Below, in pieces: positions 56,695 to 64,000 of a stretch of 64,000 nt of DNA (its first letter is position 1; every line of letters starts with the position of its first letter). The DNA comes from Tulasnella sp. 424. Lineage: Eukaryota > Basidiomycota > Agaricomycetes > Cantharellales > Tulasnellaceae. The stretch lies in assembly GCA_019633425.1 (NCBI GenBank), contig WSUB01000031.1, forward strand, positions 244,040 to 308,039. The letters are read 5' to 3'. The position numbers were made by a program, and so were the translations under genes. Below the pieces are notes generated by a model. The model was not told where the DNA came from. It worked only from the letters and a program-made list of their open reading frames with translations, and made no database searches.

Positions 56695-59211
56695 ATGAGA
56701 GCCACCGCTGCTCTTTCAACTCTGCTATGTGCAGGACTGTCGTCCGCGGCACTCGTCCAGCAGACTTTGACCTTGACGACGGGTACCGCTGCTCCCGATG
56801 GCGTCACTCGAAACGTATATCTTGTCAACGGGCAAACTCCTGGACCTGATATTGTCGTTGATCAAGGCGACGATGTCTCTATCACGGTTGTGAACAACTT
56901 GCCTGTCGAGGCCACTATCCATGTACGTCTCCTTTGCCTAGCCTCTCATCTCCCATCGTCCAGGGACTGAAATTTAACATACCCAATCCCAACGACAGTT
57001 CCACGGTATCGAACAAAAAGGCTCGATGTGGTCCGACGGTGTACCCGGTATTACCCAACGTATGATCGATCCCGGAAACCATTTCACCCACAACTTCACC
57101 GCAACCAACTCGGGGACATCTTGGTACCATGCCCATTCGAGGGCTATCTACGGAGACGGAGTCAAAGGTACCTTCTACGTCCGCGCCTCCCAAGACGAAC
57201 TCGACAATGGTCCCTGGTCGCAAATCTCCAGCAACGCCGCCGACATCGCCGCTATGAAAACTGCTCACCAGAACCCCAAGTTGGTCACTGTGTCGGACTG
57301 GACTCATTGGGACTCGGAATGGGGTCTTTCAGAGTGGAACAGGACGAAGACTGAGCTGATCTGCGTTGACTCGGTTCTGATTAACGGCAAGGTAGGTGAA
57401 ATGCATTTCTCACTTGAAGCGAAATGGCTAATTCCGAGACCTTGCGATCTTACAACCATACAGGGACGGGTTATCTGCCCAACAGCTGCAACCTTCGCCC
57501 CTTATCTCAACGACATCGTTCCTGCAGTGACACCTAAAGGATGTGCTTATCCGAACAATTCCTTCGTCCAGCCTTTCGATGACAAGATGCCGGACGAAGT
57601 CGATCCTTCTGTCTTCTGGGAATGCACGAATACCACTGCTCCGTTGTCCGTCGTCGCTGTTAACGCGTCAGATAAGTGGGCGAGCATCGGATTTTACAAC
57701 ACAGGCGTGCTTTGGGATTTCCGAGGTGAGTATCTCCGCTCTCGTGTAGCGTTGACGGCGTGGAACTGACTCATAACCGTTCACCCCACCTATGCTCGTG
57801 CATGTAGTGTCCATCGACAACCACACCTTCTGGGTCTACGCCGCCGACGGTCAATTACATGACGTCCAACAAGTCGATGTGATCAATATCCCTCCAGGCG
57901 AGCGATTCAACGCCATGATCAAGCTCGACCAAGCAGGAGATTTCGCTATTCGGGCATCCGCCTCCATCACACCTCAATACATTTCCGGTTACGGCGTTCT
58001 TTCTTACAGCCCCAGCGCAACCACGTCTCAGAATATCCCTGCACCAAGGAACCAAGCTCTCGGTTACGGTGGCGACACGAAATCGGGTTTCACTGAATTG
58101 GATCCCTTGACGCTGAAGGCCTTCCCAAGCACTCTTGTACCGCCCCAAACCGCCAACAAGACTATCTTCTTGGAGCTTTACAGGCTGAACAGCATGGAGT
58201 GGAGCATGAATATGAATCCGTTTGCTCGTGAGTACCCGCCCCAATCAGGTCTTTAGCCCGCGCGACTTCTTTGCTAATAATCCACCCTTTATTCCAAAGC
58301 GTTTTTGGAGCTCGCTGAGCCATTGATGTTCAATCCTACCGGTGCTCAACAACTGAACCAATCCCTCGTCCCTGTGCGTACAACGTATTCCTAGCGTGTG
58401 AATAATAAACCTGAAGGCTCTCGACTTCAGAACTATCCCTTAGGCACCACTGTCGACGTAGTCATCCAACTCAACCCTGGAAATCCCAAGGTAGGAAAAC
58501 ATTGTCGAGGTTCTTTGGTAGGGACCTGTTCTGACAATCTATTGCGCAACCCCCTGCAGCACCCTCTTCACAAGCACGGCGAAAAAGCATGGATCATCGG
58601 ATCAGGCCCTGGAAACTTCTCCTGGCCTGACGTCGCAACCGCCAAGCAAGCGCATCCAGAGTACTTCAACCTCGTGCGACCTCCTTGTACGTCTCGCGGT
58701 CTTTGCTCGTGAACTTGGAAAAAAAGTGCTAACTGAAGCCGGGATGCAATCATTTAGACCGCGACGGATTCCACACTCCTGATTCCGTTGCTTCAGCTAA
58801 CTGGATGGTCATTCGATATGTTGCTACTGCACAGAGTGAGTGCTCGAGCGTCTCTGCTCCGTCCGCTGGGGTCTCAAAATCTCTGACGATTGTTTACTTC
58901 GGGACTTGGCTTGGACTTTAGGTGTCACGTTCTTCCACTGTCATATCAACATTCACACCGTCGGAGGAATGGCTGTCGCTCTTATGGTTTGAACCCCTTT
59001 CCCCTATCCCGTGTTACACTTCACTGACGAGTCGATCTTCGGCTCTATGTAGGAGGGAATGGCCACCGCCCCGACAGACATCCCTCAATATTACATCGAC
59101 TGGGATCAATCTGCTGCGCAAGCCCAGGGAGCAAGGAAAGTCAAGAGGGCCAACGAGGAGAAGAGGGGCCTCGGTGCCGGCAGCTTGTTGCCTGCAATTG
59201 TTAAGGCCTGA
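56695..59211 (+). CDS. Laccase-like multicopper oxidase (AA1), 621 aa
   Basis: This is a secreted blue copper oxidase that couples one-electron oxidation of phenols or metals to O2 reduction. The signal peptide ends near residue 18. All four copper motifs are present: HFHG (His76, His78), WYHAH (His120, His122), HPLHKHG (480-486) and HCHINIH (His553, Cys554, His555, His559). The axial T1 position is Met564, usual in low-potential enzymes, rather than Leu or Phe. Ten exons were read: 56695-56922, 56999-57391, 57464-57725, 57808-58227, 58300-58373, 58431-58490, 58560-58686, 58758-58835, 58922-58986 and 59053-59211, all GT-AG. It differs from classical basidiomycete laccases in the second motif (HAHSRAIYGDG) and has a basic C-terminal tail. 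A ferroxidase-like or pigment-type oxidase is an alternative. Confidence 0.9.
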
Positions 59212-59375
59212 GGAGGTCAGGGAAATCAAACAGGGTCGACTGGTTCGACCAGTGAATAAGAATGATAATAACAAAGGACAATCCCAACTCGTTTATTCTC
59301 GATATATCTATTCTATACAGAAATAGGGTTTAATGTAATGTTCATGCTGAGGTACTCGTACTGACGCCAGCTCGC

Positions 59376-60131
59376 CTATCCGCGTCCGATGCACCCGCCT
59401 AGGCCGATAATCGCGGACTCAACGAGCTCCCAGACTGATGAGGCATTCACGCGTAAGATGCTCTCCTGAAGATTCTCCTCTAGCGACTTGGGCTGGTTGA
59501 CGAGTGAAAGACTGAACATCGCTGAAATACTGACAGGCGTTGCGACAGCCCCGCACAACTTGAACCAGATGACCACGCCTGGCGCATTGTTATCTTCGGG
59601 GCTTCCTACCTGCAACTGATTCTTGCGGGTTTTTGACTCGGTGATGTTGAGGTTGACATCACAGTCGGGGACATCGGGTGGCGTGCCAAGACGAAGCACG
59701 TGAGGCGTGTCTGACGGGTAAACTCGGATATTCTGCCTCGGGTCCTTTCCACCACTCCAACTCCTGACAGTGTTGGCACCAAGCGCCTTGAACGCCATCC
59801 CAGCATTGCTCAAGCACATCCAAGTCAACTCCAAGGACTTACAAGCCGTCTCGAGTGATACTAAGGCGGTCTGAAGTCTTGGAATTCCGAAAAAGGCAAT
59901 TAGGTGAGCGATCGAAGTTGGTTCAAACCTCCACCGGCTTCGGTTCCGAGAAGAAAACGCAAGAATAACCCGTACTTTCAGCGTTGAATGAACTCGATGG
60001 ATAGGTTTTTGATTCTCCTTGTCGATCTCGAGCGGAGTCGGAAGTGTGGCTGTAATATTGTTGGCATACTCGGCGCCGAGGCAATCAAGCACGGATAAAT
60101 TGTCTTGGAATTCGCTTCCTCCTTTCAGCAA
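59376..60131 (-). CDS. Uncertain open frame, 251 codons
   Basis: This is a long frame between the oxidase and GH7 gene 3. The first 30 codons are antisense to the GH7 upstream repeat block, so the true start, if any, lies further in. The C-terminal half (NNAPGVVIWFKLCG...ESAIIGLGG) looks protein-like, but I recognise no family. It could be the last exon of a spliced gene or a relic. Confidence 0.25.
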   Translation of the reverse strand: MLKGGSEFQDNLSVLDCLGAEYANNITATLPTPLEIDKENQKPIHRVHSTLKVRVILAFSSRNRSRWRFEPTSIAHLIAFFGIPRLQTALVSLETACKSLELTWMCLSNAGMAFKALGANTVRSWSGGKDPRQNIRVYPSDTPHVLRLGTPPDVPDCDVNLNITESKTRKNQLQVGSPEDNNAPGVVIWFKLCGAVATPVSISAMFSLSLVNQPKSLEENLQESILRVNASSVWELVESAIIGLGGCIGRG

Positions 60132-60826
60132 GACTACCGGAATCCTTGGCTCAAATTAAGCCGGCTTTTCAACACACTCATTAACAACTTTGCCGAGAGG
60201 GACAATCGGATCCTGCGCACCAACAGGAAGAGATATCGGAAATCGTTCTGATTGGTGGACTTGGCCACGTACCCCGATTTCATCCGCTGGGGGAAGCCAA
60301 AATGTCTAACGCGACCCTTCCGACATCAACTTCGCACCTCAAAAGTCTCCAAATCATTGTCTGCGAACAGAAAAACTTCGTCTTCGCTGCGAAGTATATT
60401 CATGGCTCAGCTGATTCGCTCTATTGGAGTACCGTATCACAGGTGTTCCCAAGACATAGGTTGGATTGCCGACAACGAATCCCATTTGCCGCCCAATGTC
60501 TCACTCGGCTTCGCGTAACTGGAAGAAGAACGGGATCTTGTCCCCAACCCTGGGATCGGATCGACAGCAGGTCACCAACGCCAATAGCTTCGAATCCCAC
60601 TCTATTCCTCTACCGCTCCAACCACGGAGCTATCGTCGGCAAGAAAGCGCATTCTCTTCTCGGAAGACTTTCGGTCAGAATTGCCAGAATTGCCAAGACT
60701 TTTTGTGGAACGGTGACTGACGACTTCCCATTTTCGTCGTAGCGGGATGCTCAATGCATGGACGATGACGACCCTCGATGACTTTAGGCGAAGTCGACGA
60801 CCGTATATTCTCCGTGCCTTTAAGGG
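60132..60826. repeat. GH7 upstream block, third copy
   Basis: It is diverged from but recognisably homologous to 8860-9540 and 23560-24346 (for example CACCAACAGGAAGAG and the CTTCGAATCCCACTCTATTC stretch). The third gene was thus copied together with its upstream region. The downstream flank is unrelated to the other copies. Confidence 0.7.
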
Positions 60827-60833
60827 TATATAA
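60827..60833 (+). promoter_or_regulatory. TATA box of GH7 gene 3
   Basis: TATATAA lies 111 bp before the start codon in the context shared with the other GH7 genes. Confidence 0.7.
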
Positions 60834-60943
60834 GGATCAACCCAAGGGTCACCAAATCATCATCGGTCAACTACTCGTCTACCGCAACCAAGTTCAACAG
60901 TCTTTTCCACCTCTCAACCTCCCAACTCGCTTACAAAACAGAC

Positions 60944-62688
60944 ATGTTCCGCTCTGCCGCTTTCCTTGCCCTCTCTGGCCTTCTCGCCACCGTCTCTGCC
61001 CAGCAGGTCGGCACCAACACTGCTGAGACCCACCCGGGCCTCACCTGGTACAAGTGTACCACCTCTGGCGGCTGCGTCTCTCAGGCCGGTAAGATCGTCC
61101 TCGACGCCAACTGGCGCTGGGCCCACAGCACCACTGGCTACACCAACTGCTACACCGGAAACACTTGGGATGCCACTCTCTGCCCCGACAACGTCACTTG
61201 CGCTAAGAACTGCGCCATCGACGGTGCTGACTACTCTGGCACTTACGGTATCACCACCTCCGGCAACGCTTTGACCCTCAAGTTCGTCACTCCCAACAGC
61301 AGCGGCAAGAACGTCGGCTCTCGTGTCTACCTCATGTCCGACGACACCCACTACAACATCTTCAAGGTCCTGAACCAGGAGTTCACTTTCGACGTCGACG
61401 TTTCGGGCTTGCCTTGCGGCTTGAACGGTGCTGTGTACTTCTCGGAGATGGACGCCGATGGTGGTTTGTCCAAGTACTCGGGCAACAAGGCTGGTGCCAA
61501 GTACGGAACTGGCTACTGCGACTCGCAGTGCCCTCGTGACTTGAAGTTCATCAACGGCGAGGTATGCGTAGTCTGACCTCACTGCTCCTTCGGAACCACG
61601 CACTGACGAAATTCCTTCCCTCGCTCAGGCCAACGTCGCTGGCTGGACCGGCTCCTCTACCAACTCTGGTACTGGCAATTACGGCTCATGCTGCAACGAA
61701 ATGGACATCTGGGAGGCCAACTCCGTCTCTGCTGCCTACACCCCTCACCCTTGCTCCGTTACTGGCCAAACCCGCTGCACCGGCGCCGACTGCGGCAACC
61801 CATCCCGCTACACCGGTGTCTGCGATCCCGATGGCTGCGACTTCAACTCTTACCGCCAAGGCGACACCGGCTTCTACGGCCCCGGAAAGACCGTCGACAC
61901 CACCAAGAAGTTCACCATCGTCACCCAGTTCATCACCGACAACGGTACCTCCACCGGCAAGCTCACTGAAATCCGCCGCCTATACGTCCAGAACGGCGTT
62001 GTCATCCAGAACTCGGTCAACAAGATCTCTGGCATCCCCGCCGTCAACTCGATCACCGACGCTTACTGCGACGCCCAGAAGACGACTTTCGGCGACCAGA
62101 AGCAGTTCCAGGCTAAGGGCGGTCTCGCCGCTATGGGCACGTCTCTCGGCCGTGGTGGTGTTTTGGTCCTCTCCGTGTGGGACGACTACGCAGTCAACAT
62201 GCTGTGGTTGGACTCTCAGTACCCCACCGACTGCACCGCAGACGGATGCGCCCGCGGTACCTGCCCCACCACTTCCGGTGTTCCCTCTGAAGTTGAAGTC
62301 AGCGCAGCAAGCGCCACTGTGACTTACTCCAACATCAAGGTTGGTGACATCGGCTCGACTTACACTGGCACGACCACCGGCACGACCACCACGACCAAGA
62401 CCTCTTCCACTTCCACCAAGTCTACTTCCACCACCTCCACCAGGTCTACTTCCACCACCTCCACCAGGTCCACTACCACCACCACCACATCCAAGACCAC
62501 CACCGCCAATGGTGGCACTCAGACTCAATACGGCCAGGTTCGTTGATCATTCTTTTCTGCTCCAGACCCCTACTAATGTACATTCACTCGTTTTACAGTG
62601 CGGCGGCCAAACCTACAGCGGTCCCACCGTCTGCGCTTCCCCCTTCACTTGCAAGTACTCCAACCCTTACTACTCTCAGTGCTTGTAA
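60944..62688 (+). CDS. cbh1: GH7 cellobiohydrolase I with CBM1, 538 aa (copy 3)
   Basis: This is a secreted cellobiohydrolase of the same layout as copies 1 and 2, with EMDIWE at 230-235, a Thr-rich linker and CBM1. Exons are 60944-61561, 61629-62537 and 62599-62688, both introns GT-AG. The linker is the longest of the three (added [15 protein letters not shown] units). The CBM1 has Phe and Lys changes (SPFTCKYSN) and a QYGQ start. It lies 1.7 kb after the multicopper oxidase. The catalytic domain shares intron positions and most residues with the other copies 35-50 kb away. Confidence 0.95.
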
Positions 62689-63875
62689 GCGACCAGCCGC
62701 AAACCGGAGGAAATTGGATTGGGCTTGGATCGGATGGCTGGCTCTCGCCTTTCGGCATGAAAAATTCCCTAGTTAAAAATGTCTTCGATCGTTCCCTCCC
62801 TATGTACTTCCGTTTTATTGGAAAATTCATCATTCCGCTCCTTGCTGCGGTTTTTCAAACTCGTCTCTGCGTCGCGCACATCCCTCGTATAGCAAGAAGT
62901 TCATTCCAAGAAATCTAGCAACAACCTTGTGCATCCAGCGACGACGTGTCACTTGACTTTGAATCCGTCAACCAACTCTCCGGTTATCTCTCGTCTAGCC
63001 TCGACCTTCTTCGCAATCTGGGGGAAAAGCGACCCCTGCATCTCAACGATCGTATGAGTAGCTGCTTTCAGATATCTATGGAAGACGAAAAGAACTTACG
63101 TCCTAGAGGGTCTTGGGGTCTTTTATGGTTATTCTTCCGTCCTCGGGTCACAAGAGGAGGTACAAGTACGCCCATTCGAGGAAGTTGGCTTCCCATCCGA
63201 AGAAGTCGTAAGGGTCAGCGTTACCTTTGACCAGCGCTGAAATAATAAGGATTAAATGCGTCCAGAGAACTATTCCTTCGACATCCTGCTCAATACAACG
63301 CTATTGGTCTCGGCTTCACGTGACGGTGTCGAGGTGCTCTATTCACTTAATGCACCTCGTAGGATCGGGGACGAAGTCGAAGAACCCAACATGCAATAGA
63401 ATCTATTTTATGCCCTGGCGAGTTTGGTCACAGCCGAATGGAGTTGCTATGGCGAGTTTCTGTCTGGTATAGTTAGCCGAGTCGGAAACGATGCTCTTGG
63501 GCTTGTTGGTCTAGTTTCAGCCAGAGTAGCATTGCTGCTATTGACCGTGATTGACGGAAGTCATGCATTCGAATTCGCTGGGTGATGCGATTTATTTTAA
63601 CTCGTTGCTGATGACGCCGGCGCGGGCAAGTAAAGGACAATCTTAAAAAGCAGCGCCTGTTGTTTTGGTAATGATGAGGTTGGCAAGCGCCATGGTCTTG
63701 GCTTTGGTCATCAGCTTCGAAAATGACGGAGGTGAGGAAGCTGTGGCGGGATAAGGCAAGCGCGGGAGGTTCGAATCCTGGTCTCTCTATTTTCTTCCAA
63801 TCCCGTCGCAACCACGAGCCACCTCAGCCTTACAGACGAGCCCTACTCTTCGTTGCAGCCATCTTCACCTTCACC
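62689..63875. other. 3' flank, no confident gene
   Basis: A minus-strand piece at about 63145-63232 reads LVKGNADPYDFFGWEANFLEWAY and looks coding, with an acceptor-like TTTCAG before it, but no further exons could be joined. No other gene was found. Confidence 0.35.
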
Positions 63876-64000
63876 ATGAAATTTATCGCCGCGATCCCCA
63901 TCATTCTTGCCTACGGGCCTGCTATTTTCGACTTGGCTTTGACCGGTCGAGGGGGTAAGGATACACTGCTTCCCTTCGTTCCCCGACCCTCTCTGATTTT
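63876..64000 (+). CDS. Start of a possible secreted protein (partial)
   Basis: ATG in a CACCATGAA context is followed by MKFIAAIPIILAYGPAIF, a signal-peptide-like stretch, after a pyrimidine-rich leader. A GTAAGG donor lies at about 63955. The gene would continue beyond the window. No family can be named. Confidence 0.35.
   Translation, partial: MKFIAAIPIILAYGPAIFDLALTGRGGKDTLLPFVPRPSLI

Noticed and set aside
63690..63800. tRNA-like GGTTCGAATCC T-loop motif
   Set aside because: The T stem does not pair beyond three bases, no matching acceptor 5' strand or D arm was found, and no anticodon arm could be folded.

Overview
The window is nuclear DNA of a filamentous basidiomycete, most likely a wood- or litter-decaying Agaricomycete. 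The evidence is many short GT-AG introns of about 50-80 nt, three GH7 cellobiohydrolases with C-terminal CBM1 modules, a GH6 cellobiohydrolase, a laccase-like multicopper oxidase, a DUF6535 membrane protein, an F-box/kinase-TPR expansion and a basidiomycete-type CCC1/VIT transporter. No species is claimed. Gene models were spliced by hand; every model called intact keeps its reading frame across all introns.

Left third (1-28.4 kb). An ~11.4-kb segment (about 1250-12629) is tandemly duplicated as 12630-27264. Each copy carries up to four small ubiquitin-like (Ubl) genes on both strands, one GH7 gene and the 3' half of a CCC1/VIT gene; the tandem junction lies inside CCC1 exon 3. Copy B also holds about 4.5 kb absent from copy A, with a 690-bp MULE-like MITE and a DUF6535 gene. 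The two copies have decayed reciprocally. Ubl pair 1 is intact only in B, pair 2 only in A, pair 3 is broken in both and pair 4 is intact in both. The complete CCC1 gene lies at the right end of copy B.

Middle (29.7-52.6 kb). A second, independent array repeats the unit F-box gene (+), protein kinase-TPR gene (-), and the 3' end of a Ser/Pro-rich gene (-). Three kinase-TPR genes (946, about 872 and 774 aa) have open reading frames. Only the first F-box copy is intact; the others are pseudogenes or fragments joined in chimeric junctions. The kinase-TPR proteins carry runs of near-identical 40-residue TPRs that vary in number between paralogues. One run contains an assembly gap.

Right (53.8-64 kb). 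A GH6 cellobiohydrolase without CBM, a laccase-like multicopper oxidase and a third GH7 gene follow, all on the + strand. With the two left-hand GH7 genes this gives an extracellular cellulose and phenolics degradation cluster. The three GH7 genes share upstream DNA including the TATA region, so promoter and gene were copied together. The window ends in the first exon of what may be another secreted protein.
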